A DNA stretch of 30,359 nt, taken from Thermoproteus sp. UBA157 (lineage in GTDB: Archaea; Thermoproteota; Thermoprotei; Thermoproteales; Thermoproteaceae). Shown piece after piece: positions 21,381 through 28,765 of the stretch; positions within the stretch are counted from its first letter, which is position 1; the number at the start of each line of letters is the position of its first letter. The position numbers were made by a program, and so were the translations under genes. The notes below the pieces were generated by a model that had not been told where the DNA came from, made no database searches, and saw only the letters and a program-made list of their open reading frames with translations. The DNA lies in contig DANS01000043.1 of assembly GCA_002497345.1 (NCBI GenBank), positions 1-30,359 of the forward strand. The letters are read 5' to 3'.

Positions 21381-22493
21381 TTACAGCCCCAACACCATCA
21401 CCGTGGACACCTTGTCGACGCCGCCCATGGAGTGCACAACGCCGATGGACCCATCAACTCTCTTGAAGGGGCTTTTGCCCATCAGTTGCCAGACGACCTC
21501 AACTGCTTGGTAGACGCCCGTTGCGCCCATCACGTTGCCTCTGCTCTTCAGCCCCCCGCTCAGATTCACTTTAAGGTCGGCGCCGGACTTAAGCGCCGCG
21601 AGCAAACCGCCGCGAGGGGCCAGCCCCAACGCCTCGGCCGCCAACACGCCGAATATGGAATAGGAGTCGTGCACCTCGGCTGTCGCCACATCGCGCGGCG
21701 TTATGCCCGCCATTCTATAAGCCCTCTCTGCAGCCTCTCTGGCCGAGTACAACACGTCGTAGTCCGGCCTGTTGTTGAAGGGAATAGCACTTGTCGACGT
21801 CCACATGCCCAATAGCTTGGCGGCGCCCTTCTTATTGCATAACACCACGGCCGCAGCGCCGTCGGCCATGGGACCTACGTCGTAGAGCCGCAACGGGTCG
21901 CTCACGAGCTCGCTCTCCAAGACGTCCTCCACCTTGGCCTGCTTCCTCATATACGCGTACGGGTTCGAGGCCCCGTTTTTGTGCATCAACACAGGCCATA
22001 GGGCGAGGTCCTCGTACTTGTACTCGTACTTGGCCAAGTATATCTTGGCCATTATCGCCGCTTGAGCTGCCGGCGTTACGCCGAAGTACCTCTCGTAGAC
22101 CGCGTCGGTGGCGGTCGAGTAAATATCTTGTTGTTGGTTTGACAACACGTCGTTGGGCTTGTCGACCCCCACCACGCCCACGCAGTTGTACAACCCCGAT
22201 CGGACCGCCATGGCCGCCGCCATGAGGGCGGCTCCGCCCGAGCCGTCCGCGTTCTCGACTCTATATGTGGCTATCTTATCGAGACCCAAGCGGGACGCTA
22301 TGTAGGCCCCCAACATTTGCTGTTTGTCCGCTTGCTCCGCAGTCGCTGAAGCGACGAATAGGGCCTCGATTTCCGGGTAGCCGGCGTCTTTGAGGGCCTC
22401 CTCCAGCACCCTCGCGGCCATCTCGTCGGCGTTGAGCCCGTAATGGCGGCCCGTTTGGGCCATAGCCGTGCCGTTGATCCATACGTCTTGCAT
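21381..22493 (-). CDS. Thiolase-fold protein lacking the catalytic Cys and GHP His
   Basis: The 370-aa product aligns throughout with archaeal SCP2-type acetyl-CoA acetyltransferases. However, the nucleophile motif, recalled as VEAACASGG in active relatives, reads VENADGSGG, putting Asp83 at the Cys. The GHPxGATG loop reads GNVMGATG, so His becomes Asn320. The C-terminal Cys position before GG is also not Cys (HSMGG). His275 of the EVHDSY motif is kept. Normal Claisen thiolase chemistry is therefore doubtful. Position beside DUF35 and mvaS, and divergent from hmgA, places it in the mevalonate complex, perhaps as a structural or substrate-handing subunit. The ATG is 25 nt from a TATA at 22514-22523. 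Confidence 0.88.
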   Translation of the reverse strand: MQDVWINGTAMAQTGRHYGLNADEMAARVLEEALKDAGYPEIEALFVASATAEQADKQQMLGAYIASRLGLDKIATYRVENADGSGGAALMAAAMAVRSGLYNCVGVVGVDKPNDVLSNQQQDIYSTATDAVYERYFGVTPAAQAAIMAKIYLAKYEYKYEDLALWPVLMHKNGASNPYAYMRKQAKVEDVLESELVSDPLRLYDVGPMADGAAAVVLCNKKGAAKLLGMWTSTSAIPFNNRPDYDVLYSAREAAERAYRMAGITPRDVATAEVHDSYSIFGVLAAEALGLAPRGGLLAALKSGADLKVNLSGGLKSRGNVMGATGVYQAVEVVWQLMGKSPFKRVDGSIGVVHSMGGVDKVSTVMVLGL

Positions 22494-22528
22494 CGAAAAC
22501 GTAATAAGGCAATGTATTAAAACGTTGA
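22494..22528. promoter_or_regulatory. Compact divergent promoter, thiolase-like gene / HMG-CoA reductase
   Basis: Only 35 bp separate the two start codons. The minus TATA (gtattaaaac, 22514-22523) is 25 nt from the ATG at 22493. The plus TATA (gtaataagg, 22501-22509) is 24 nt from the GTG at 22529. The boxes are crossed, each lying nearer the opposite gene, so the two transcription complexes should compete. Confidence 0.65.
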
Positions 22529-23743
22529 GTGGAAGACGTGCTCGAGGCCCTCGATAGTGGAAAGCTGAAGTTGCACGAGCTGGACAAAGCGCTCGGCGAT
22601 TCCAATAAGGCCGCCGAATACAGGAGGAGGTATCTTGAGAGGAGGCTTGGAGTTAAGCTAGACGCGATAGGATCGACCGTCATAGACTTCAACAAGGCCG
22701 TCGGGAGAAATATCGAGAACCCAATAGGGGCGGCTCAAATACCAATAGGCGTTGCGGGGCCCCTCCTCGTCGAGGGGGTTTACGCCCGCGGCCTCTACTA
22801 CATACCGCTGGCCACTACAGAGGGAGCCCTAGTGGCCTCCGTCAACAGAGGCGCCAAGATCGTCACGGAGTCGGGCGGAGCCCGCGCCAGGGTCTTAAAA
22901 GACGGCATGGCGAGGGCCCCTCTTTTTAGGCTTCCGTCGCTCGCAGACGCCCTGGAGTTCTTGGAGTGGGTGGAGGCGCATCGCGAGGAGATAAAGAGGG
23001 CGGCCGAGTCCACGACTAGGCACGGCAAATTGCGGGAGATCCAGCCCTTCGTGGTCGGCAACAACGTGTGGTTGAGGTTCGTGTTCCAGACGGGCGACGC
23101 CATGGGGATGAACATGGCCACTATAGCCTCGGAGGCCGCCGCCAAGTACATACAAGAGAATTTCCCCAAGGCCGAGCTCGTGGCGCTTAGCGGCAACATG
23201 TGCGTCGACAAGAAGCCCAACGCGGTCAACTTCCTCATGGGGAGGGGGAAAACCGTGATCGCCGAGGCGCTAATAAGGCGAGATGTGTTGGAAAAACTCG
23301 GCGTCACCCCCGAGGCCGTCCACGAGGTTAACGTGAGGAAGAACTTACTGGGCTCGGCGCTGGCCCACTCCTACGGCTTCAACGCGCATTTCGCCAACAT
23401 AATAACGGCGATATTTATAGCGACTGGACAAGACGCAGCGCAAGTGGTCGAATCCAGCATGGGAATAACTTGGACAGAGCCGAGGGAAGAGGGGCTTTAC
23501 ATCTCCGTCACGTTGCCCAGCCTAGAGGTGGGCACGGTCGGCGGAGGGACTTGGTTGCCCACTCAACGCGAGGCGTTGTCGATGCTGGGGGTGGCAGGGC
23601 CGGGAGATCCGCCCGGCACAAACGCGTTGAAGTTCGCCGAGATAGTAGCGTCGGCGGTTCTGGCCGGCGAGCTGAACTTGATAATAGCTCTAGCTAGAAA
23701 CGAGCTGGCCAGAGCCCACCAAGCTCTGGGACGTTCTAAGTAA
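22529..23743 (+). CDS. hmgA: Hydroxymethylglutaryl-CoA reductase (class I)
   Basis: This 404-aa enzyme reduces HMG-CoA to mevalonate with NADPH, the committed step to isoprenoid lipids. Catalytic residues are all visible: Glu98 (TTEGAL), Lys228 (VDKKPN), Asp302 (TGQDAAQ) and His397 (RAHQALGRSK). The substrate motif ENPIGAAQIPIG is near residue 63. It has no membrane domain, as is usual in archaea. GTG start. It is divergent from the thiolase-DUF35-mvaS set, completing the upper mevalonate pathway apart from the thiolase question. The end overlaps the Roadblock-like gene by 8 bp. Confidence 0.97.
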   Translation: MEDVLEALDSGKLKLHELDKALGDSNKAAEYRRRYLERRLGVKLDAIGSTVIDFNKAVGRNIENPIGAAQIPIGVAGPLLVEGVYARGLYYIPLATTEGALVASVNRGAKIVTESGGARARVLKDGMARAPLFRLPSLADALEFLEWVEAHREEIKRAAESTTRHGKLREIQPFVVGNNVWLRFVFQTGDAMGMNMATIASEAAAKYIQENFPKAELVALSGNMCVDKKPNAVNFLMGRGKTVIAEALIRRDVLEKLGVTPEAVHEVNVRKNLLGSALAHSYGFNAHFANIITAIFIATGQDAAQVVESSMGITWTEPREEGLYISVTLPSLEVGTVGGGTWLPTQREALSMLGVAGPGDPPGTNALKFAEIVASAVLAGELNLIIALARNELARAHQALGRSK

Positions 23744-24146
23744 TTACTTGAGCAATTTTGTAGGAAAATTGTCTTATTTTCGGGATAACATTCTCTATAT
23801 GCCAAAGCGGATTTATAAAAACTATAAGCCAGCCCTTCTTGTTGGGCAACTCGAATATACCAACTTTATAGTTCATATACTTCACCATGACGTACTGGAA
23901 GTCGCCGAGGCTTTCATCTTGATTCTGCTTGATTATGTTGACGAGCTCTATGAGGTTCGAGACTTGCCTTAAGGTCTTTGCAGTTAAGGTGTTGGGCAAA
24001 TGGTGTATAACGGGAACCCCTCGCGAGTCCAATATGGTAACTCCTTGTATGACTTCGCCTATAACCTCTGTTAGCAAGATCTTCTTGAGATCGGTCGACA
24101 TTGTCGTCTTCGTGTCGTTCTTGTGCGGTGAAACGTAAATGACCAT
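23736..24146 (-). CDS. Roadblock/LC7-like protein
   Basis: The 136-aa product contains, after a short N-terminal extension, a pattern typical of the Roadblock/LC7 fold: an N-terminal helix, IQGVTILDSRGVPVIHHL, a long helix, then two strands and a terminal helix. These small proteins often partner Ras-like GTPases or cytoskeletal systems, but no GTPase lies here. The ATG at 24146 is 26 nt from TATA gatttaaag (about 24168-24176); an internal ATG at 24101 gives a 121-aa alternative. Base composition is clearly more AT-rich (many AAT, AAA, ATA codons) than in neighbouring genes. Confidence 0.6.
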   Translation of the reverse strand: MVIYVSPHKNDTKTTMSTDLKKILLTEVIGEVIQGVTILDSRGVPVIHHLPNTLTAKTLRQVSNLIELVNIIKQNQDESLGDFQYVMVKYMNYKVGIFELPNKKGWLIVFINPLWHIENVIPKIRQFSYKIAQVIT

Positions 24147-24250
24147 ATATGACGCTCTACGCCACTCTTTAAATCTTTTACCCCTCGCCGTCTTGGCTCT
24201 AATCGATAATACCGCGGATCAGCTTTTTAATCTACGGCGCGATCGAATAA

Positions 24251-26836
24251 GTGCGCGAAGACGAGGACGTCCTCCTCGAGGAGGAGGAAGAGGTGCGCGA
24301 GTTCGAGGACGAGGAGGTAGCTGAATTTAAGATAAAGGGAGTCGTGTCCTCCTCGATACCCCCCTCGATAGTCCTCTCGGTTACTTACGACGGCGCTGAG
24401 GGGAAGGCGCTCGTGAAGCTGTACGATCCGGCCAACGACGTCGTGTACTACTGGTACGACAACACGGGACATAGGCCGTACCTCATATCGGACTTGCCGC
24501 CCGAGACCATCGCGGAGAAGTTCCCAGAGGTGTTGAAGCATCAAGGATTCAGCCACATGGAGGCCGTCGAGAAATACGATGCGCTATCAGATAGGAAGGT
24601 GGTGGTCACAAAGATCTACGCCAAAGATCCTCTGTCGATAGGGGGCGGGAGGAGGTCGATCAGGGATCTACTGCCCAAGACGTGGGAGTCCAAGATAAAG
24701 TACCACCACAGCTACCTCTTCGATAGGGGGATCGTGCCGGGGATGTGGTACAGGAGCGAGGGCAACTGGCTAGTCCCCGTGGAGGTGGAGATACCGCAGG
24801 AGGTGGCCAAGAGCTTATCCTCGATCTTCTCGTCCGATGACGAGAGGGCCGAGGCCTCCAACTGGATACCGCTCTTTCAAGCCCCCGTGCCGCACATCAG
24901 ACGAGTCGCGATAGACATAGAGGTCTTCACGCCGCAGGAGAACAAGGTGCCGAACCCCAAAGACGCCCAATACGAGGTGGTCTCGGTCGCGCTCGTGGGC
25001 AGCGATGGCTTGCGGAGGGTGCTCCTGCTTAAAAGGCCGGGCGTCGATGTCGACCTCGACGCTTTCGCAGACGCCGACTTCGACGTCATGTTTTTCGACA
25101 GCGAATACGACCTAATCGCGGAGGTCTTCAAGACGCTGGTCCAGTACCCCCTCGTCGTGTCCTTCAACGGCGACAACTTCGACTTGCCGTATCTCTACAA
25201 CCGCGCCATCGCCTTGGGCTTCAAGAAGGAGGAGATACCGATAGTCGCCAGGAGGGACTACGTGACCGTCGCCCCCGGCATCCACATCGACCTCTACAAG
25301 TTCTTCGCCATAAAGGCCGTCGAGGTCTACGCCTTCGGCGGCGTCTACAGAGGGGAGAGGGGGTTGGACGCGATAGCCTCGGCCATATTGGGCGTAGGCA
25401 AGGTGGAAAGGCAGGGGGTCATATCGTCGCTCCCGCTGGACGAGCTGGCCGAGTACAACTTCCGAGACGCCTTCATCACGCTCTACTTCACCCTATACAA
25501 CGACGAGTTGGTCATGAAGCTGATAATATTATTGTCTAGAATAGCCAAGTTGCCGCCGGAGGATTTGACCAGATCGCAGGTATCCGCGTGGATTAGGAAC
25601 ATGCTCTACTACGAACACAGGAGAAGGGGCTGGCTGATACCGAACCAAGAGGACATCTTAGCATCGAGGGGGAGGACGTACACCAAGGCCGTCATAAAGG
25701 GCAAGAAATACGCCGGCGCTGTAGTCTTGGACCCGCCTGCGGGCGTCTTCTTCAACATATACGTGCTCGACTTCGCATCGCTGTATCCCTCAGTCATCAG
25801 CAAGTGGAACCTCTCGTACGAGACCGTGAACTGCCAAAACGACGAGAGCGCCGAGAGGCCAATAGCCGAGTTGCCCCACTGGATATGCAAAAAGCGTAGA
25901 GGGATAACCAGCCTCCTCGTGGGGATACTCCGCGACTTGAGGGTGCACGTATACAAGAGGCTCGCCAAGAGCGCCTCGTCGCCTCAAGAGAAGGCGCTTT
26001 ACGACGTGGTCCAAAGCGCCATGAAGGTGTTCATAAACGCGTCGTACGGCGTCTTCGGCGCCGAGACATTCCCGCTCTACTGCCCGCCCGTGGCCGAGCT
26101 CACGACGGCGCTCGCGAGATACGTCATGACCAGCACCGTGTTGAGGGCTATCGAGTTGGGCATGGAGCCCATATACGGCGATACCGATAGCTTGTTCCTC
26201 TTAGGAGCGACCGACGAGAAGATCAAGGGACTGGTGGACTACGCCGCGCAACTCGGCATAGACATAGACCTCGACAAGGTCTACAAGTTCGTGTTGTTCA
26301 GCGGGAGGAAGAAGAACTACTTGGGCGTAACGGCAGACGGCGGAGTGGTGATAAAGGGATTGGTGGGAAAGAAGCGCAATGCTCCTATCTTCGTCAAGGA
26401 GCTTTTGGACGAAATAGTAGAGAAGCTAAAGGCCGTGAACACCTTGGACGACTTGTTCAAGGTAAGGGAGGAGATCTCGGCGTTGGTGAAGGACTACGAG
26501 GCGCGGCTTAGGGAGAGGAGAATAACGCTCGACAAGCTAGCTATAAAGACATCGCTTAACAAGGACCTAGACGAGTACACCAAGAACAAACCTCAACACG
26601 TGAAGGCCGCTGAGCTCTTGAGCAAGGTGGCTGGGATAAAGCTGGGCAGGGGGGACGTTATCACGTACGTAAAGACACGAGACGCGCTCGGCGTAAAGCC
26701 CGTGCAACTGGCCAGAATAGACGAAATAGACGACAGGAAATATATAGACTTCATGGCGACTACGGTCGAGCAAGTCCTCGAGGCGCTAGGCTACACCATG
26801 GAGGAGCTAAGAGGGGTCGTCAAACTGGTCGGATAG
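24251..26836 (+). CDS. polB: Family-B DNA polymerase
   Basis: This 861-aa replicative-type polymerase has an intact 3'-5' exonuclease: Exo I D222-I-E224, Exo II FNGDNFDLPYL (Asp311) and Exo III Y402-x3-D406. It also has intact polymerase motifs: A DFASLYPS (507-514), B KVFINASYG (about 592-600) and C YGDTDS (642-647). No intein is present. The first 25 residues are almost all Glu/Asp, an acidic extension before the core. GTG start, 25 nt from a TATA at about 24222-24230. It most resembles crenarchaeal PolB1/PolB3-type enzymes; the subgroup is not certain from motifs alone. Confidence 0.96.
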   Translation: MREDEDVLLEEEEEVREFEDEEVAEFKIKGVVSSSIPPSIVLSVTYDGAEGKALVKLYDPANDVVYYWYDNTGHRPYLISDLPPETIAEKFPEVLKHQGFSHMEAVEKYDALSDRKVVVTKIYAKDPLSIGGGRRSIRDLLPKTWESKIKYHHSYLFDRGIVPGMWYRSEGNWLVPVEVEIPQEVAKSLSSIFSSDDERAEASNWIPLFQAPVPHIRRVAIDIEVFTPQENKVPNPKDAQYEVVSVALVGSDGLRRVLLLKRPGVDVDLDAFADADFDVMFFDSEYDLIAEVFKTLVQYPLVVSFNGDNFDLPYLYNRAIALGFKKEEIPIVARRDYVTVAPGIHIDLYKFFAIKAVEVYAFGGVYRGERGLDAIASAILGVGKVERQGVISSLPLDELAEYNFRDAFITLYFTLYNDELVMKLIILLSRIAKLPPEDLTRSQVSAWIRNMLYYEHRRRGWLIPNQEDILASRGRTYTKAVIKGKKYAGAVVLDPPAGVFFNIYVLDFASLYPSVISKWNLSYETVNCQNDESAERPIAELPHWICKKRRGITSLLVGILRDLRVHVYKRLAKSASSPQEKALYDVVQSAMKVFINASYGVFGAETFPLYCPPVAELTTALARYVMTSTVLRAIELGMEPIYGDTDSLFLLGATDEKIKGLVDYAAQLGIDIDLDKVYKFVLFSGRKKNYLGVTADGGVVIKGLVGKKRNAPIFVKELLDEIVEKLKAVNTLDDLFKVREEISALVKDYEARLRERRITLDKLAIKTSLNKDLDEYTKNKPQHVKAAELLSKVAGIKLGRGDVITYVKTRDALGVKPVQLARIDEIDDRKYIDFMATTVEQVLEALGYTMEELRGVVKLVG

Positions 26837-26868
26837 CGCTCTTTTCGGCTCCTATGACCGAAAGCGCT
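26835..26868 (+). terminator. Hairpin between convergent polB and the acidic-tailed gene
   Basis: AGCGC, a 3-nt bulge and TTTCGG pair with CCGAAA and GCGCT around a 9-nt loop, starting in the polB stop codon. This is the only convergent pair of annotated genes here, apart from the tentative 18-codon ORF, that does not overlap. A terminator or RNA-stabilising role is inferred. Confidence 0.4.
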
Positions 26869-26906
26869 TAGGCGCACCGCGTTAGACCCGACAGCTCGAA
26901 ACGGGC

Positions 26907-27308
26907 CTACTCCTCCGCCGGCTCGGCCAGCTCTTGCAATATGGAGTTCATGATCTGCTCGTCTGACGATTCGTCTATGTGGGGAGCTATTATCACGGCG
27001 TCGTCTATTCTCATGTTGTCGCTTGTCCATGTGCTGTTGTAGACGATCTCGAAGACCGGCACGGTGACCTCGATCTTGTCGCCGACTCTTTTCGGCGAGA
27101 ACTCCCTTATCTTATCCAACAGCTCTTTAGTTATAGGCGCTTGGAAGGTCAAGGTCACGAAGTCCCTCAGTATTATGAAGTCCGAGAGAGCTGGGTTCCA
27201 CTTGTTGAGCAGTTGAGCGCCTTCCTTCTTGACGGCCTCCGCGACCTTCTCGCCTACAACTCTCCTCTCTACTACTTTGCCGTTGGATATCCTGGCCACT
27301 AGGCTCAT
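26907..27308 (-). CDS. Unknown protein with acidic C-terminal tail (possibly DUF2286-like)
   Basis: The 133-aa product has an N-terminal beta strand with charged helices, a middle segment resembling SDFIILRDFVTLTFQAP, and a tail rich in Asp/Glu (residues about 112-133). It reminds me of the archaeal family DUF2286, but that is recollection only. The ATG at 27308 is chosen over the TTG at 27317 because TATA sequence ttatttag (about 27328-27336) is 24 nt upstream. It is convergent with polB. Acidic-tailed small subunits of crenarchaeal PolB1 are known, so a functional link is worth testing but not shown. Confidence 0.7.
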   Translation of the reverse strand: MSLVARISNGKVVERRVVGEKVAEAVKKEGAQLLNKWNPALSDFIILRDFVTLTFQAPITKELLDKIREFSPKRVGDKIEVTVPVFEIVYNSTWTSDNMRIDDAVIIAPHIDESSDEQIMNSILQELAEPAEE

Positions 27309-27336
27309 GAGGTACAAATAGGCTCACTAAATAAGC

Positions 27337-27903
27337 TCATCGCCTAAGCGCTCTGTAGGCCAAGAACACTCTGTGAGCCGCCGCTACGTTGACCAACACG
27401 GCGTATAAGTAAAGGGCCCAGACGAGCAAGGAGTTGTTGAAAACGCCGAGCAGAGACGCGAATATGAGATAGATCAGCCTCTCGGCCCTCTCCATGAAGC
27501 CGACGCCGCGCATCGGGAGCCCCAGCGACTCGGCCCTGGCTCTCACGTAGCTTATCAGAAACGTCCCCACGAGCGATGCGTAAACCAAAAGTGGAGGGAC
27601 GGCCCAGTAGAAGTAGAGCAAAATTATGGAGTCGGTGTAGCGATCCAGAGCCGAATCCAACAAGGCGCCCGGCCTCCCCGCCGTGCCTCTAGCCCTCGCC
27701 ACGGCGCCGTCTAATACGTCCAGAGCGCCCACAATGCCTATTAGGATCCACGCGGGAGTTCCGTATATCCAGACCAGCGGCAAGCCTCCTAACGCCACCG
27801 CGAGGGATAGCGCCGTTATGGCGTCGGCGGGTAGCGGTATGTGGGAACCTATTTTGTCCAAGTTAACGTACTTCCTCAGCTTCTCGATCACGGGCCGTCC
27901 CAA
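27337..27903 (-). CDS. CDP-alcohol phosphatidyltransferase (archaetidylinositol-phosphate synthase-like)
   Basis: This 188-aa membrane enzyme has several hydrophobic helices and the complete family motif D-G-x2-A-R-x8-G-x3-D-x3-D (from DGAVARARG to DSALDRYTD). It swaps CMP on a CDP-archaeol-type lipid for a polar alcohol. The downstream segment GVGFMERAERL is like archaetidylinositol-phosphate synthases; the head group is not certain. The start is TTG at 27903, 23 nt from TATA gtataagc (about 27922-27929). A GTG four codons later is an alternative. Confidence 0.85.
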   Translation of the reverse strand: MGRPVIEKLRKYVNLDKIGSHIPLPADAITALSLAVALGGLPLVWIYGTPAWILIGIVGALDVLDGAVARARGTAGRPGALLDSALDRYTDSIILLYFYWAVPPLLVYASLVGTFLISYVRARAESLGLPMRGVGFMERAERLIYLIFASLLGVFNNSLLVWALYLYAVLVNVAAAHRVFLAYRALRR

Positions 27904-27986
27904 CTATTGTTATTAATGCTTATACTGTGGCCCGATCTAATGGCCTAGGCGAAAGTTTTAAAAAACTCGAGCTATTTGGGCGGCGT

Positions 27987-28277
27987 ATGCCTAAGAAGAG
28001 GAAGAACCGAGGTCGACACAAAGGCGACAAGGGACACGAGCCGGTGCTCCACTGCGATAACTGCGGAAAGCTTATGCCTCGGTCAAAGGCCGTCCGAGTA
28101 ACGATTCCCTATAGCCCCGTACCGCCCGACCTCGCCAAGGAGCTGGAGAAGCAAGGCGCCATAATACCCAAGTACTACATCACGAGGACCTACTGCATAA
28201 ACTGCGCCATATTCTTCGGCTTGATCAAGGTGAGGCCTAGGGAGGAGAGGAAGAAGAAGGCGCCGCTCGCGGTTTGA
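27987..28277 (+). CDS. rps26e: Small-subunit ribosomal protein S26e
   Basis: The 96-aa product starts MPKKRKNRGR and carries the zinc-binding pairs CDNC and CINC typical of S26e. It belongs to the 30S platform near the mRNA exit. The ATG at 27987 is preferred over upstream frame extensions because it fits the family start and lies 27 nt from TATA (ttttaaaaaac, 27956-27966). Its TGA overlaps the TTG start of the SPOUT gene as TTGA. Confidence 0.95.
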   Translation: MPKKRKNRGRHKGDKGHEPVLHCDNCGKLMPRSKAVRVTIPYSPVPPDLAKELEKQGAIIPKYYITRTYCINCAIFFGLIKVRPREERKKKAPLAV

Positions 28278-28765
28278 GTTTCCTGATAAAGTCCGACACG
28301 GCTTGTTGGAGGGATTTTCCGCCGGAGCCGCTGGTCAAGGGGAGGGCCGACGTCCTTCTGGACTTCGCCTTAGAGGCGCTGAGGGCGGGCGCAGTTAAGG
28401 TCTACTTGGTGTTCTGCGACGATGTGGTCGTGGAGGTGGAGAGGATCCGGGCCAAAAGCGCCCGTGAGTTGGCGCGGGAGCTCGCGGGCATGAGGAGGTA
28501 CAAGTCGTCTTTGCGGGAGCTCGCGGCCAACTGGAGGGGGCCGGTGTACTACCTGCACGAGTCGGGCGTCGATATAGACGAGGTCGAGATAACCCGGGAC
28601 TCGTTGATAATAGCCGGGGATCAAGACGGCCTCTCGAGGGAGGACGAGGAGTTCTTGAGGGGCAGGGCCAAGTGGATCTCGATAGGGCCTCTGCCGTATT
28701 TGAGCTGGACTTGTGCCGTGTACGTGGCCAGGAGGATAAGGCCTAGTAGCGCTCCGAGAGCCTGA
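28274..28765 (+). CDS. TrmY-like SPOUT RNA methyltransferase
   Basis: The 163-aa product matches the C-terminal SPOUT core of TrmY, which makes N1-methylpseudouridine at tRNA position 54. Similarities are VYYLHESGVDIDEVEI, LIIAGDQDGLSREDEEFL and ISIGPLPYLS. It is shorter than the roughly 200 aa of TrmY, and two conserved patches differ: GDHIG is GDQDG, and the terminal HANHCI is SWTCA. It may have a different target or be weakly active. It starts at TTG inside the S26e stop, so it is coupled to S26e. It converges on proS with a 23-bp overlap. Confidence 0.7.
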   Translation: MSFLIKSDTACWRDFPPEPLVKGRADVLLDFALEALRAGAVKVYLVFCDDVVVEVERIRAKSARELARELAGMRRYKSSLRELAANWRGPVYYLHESGVDIDEVEITRDSLIIAGDQDGLSREDEEFLRGRAKWISIGPLPYLSWTCAVYVARRIRPSSAPRA

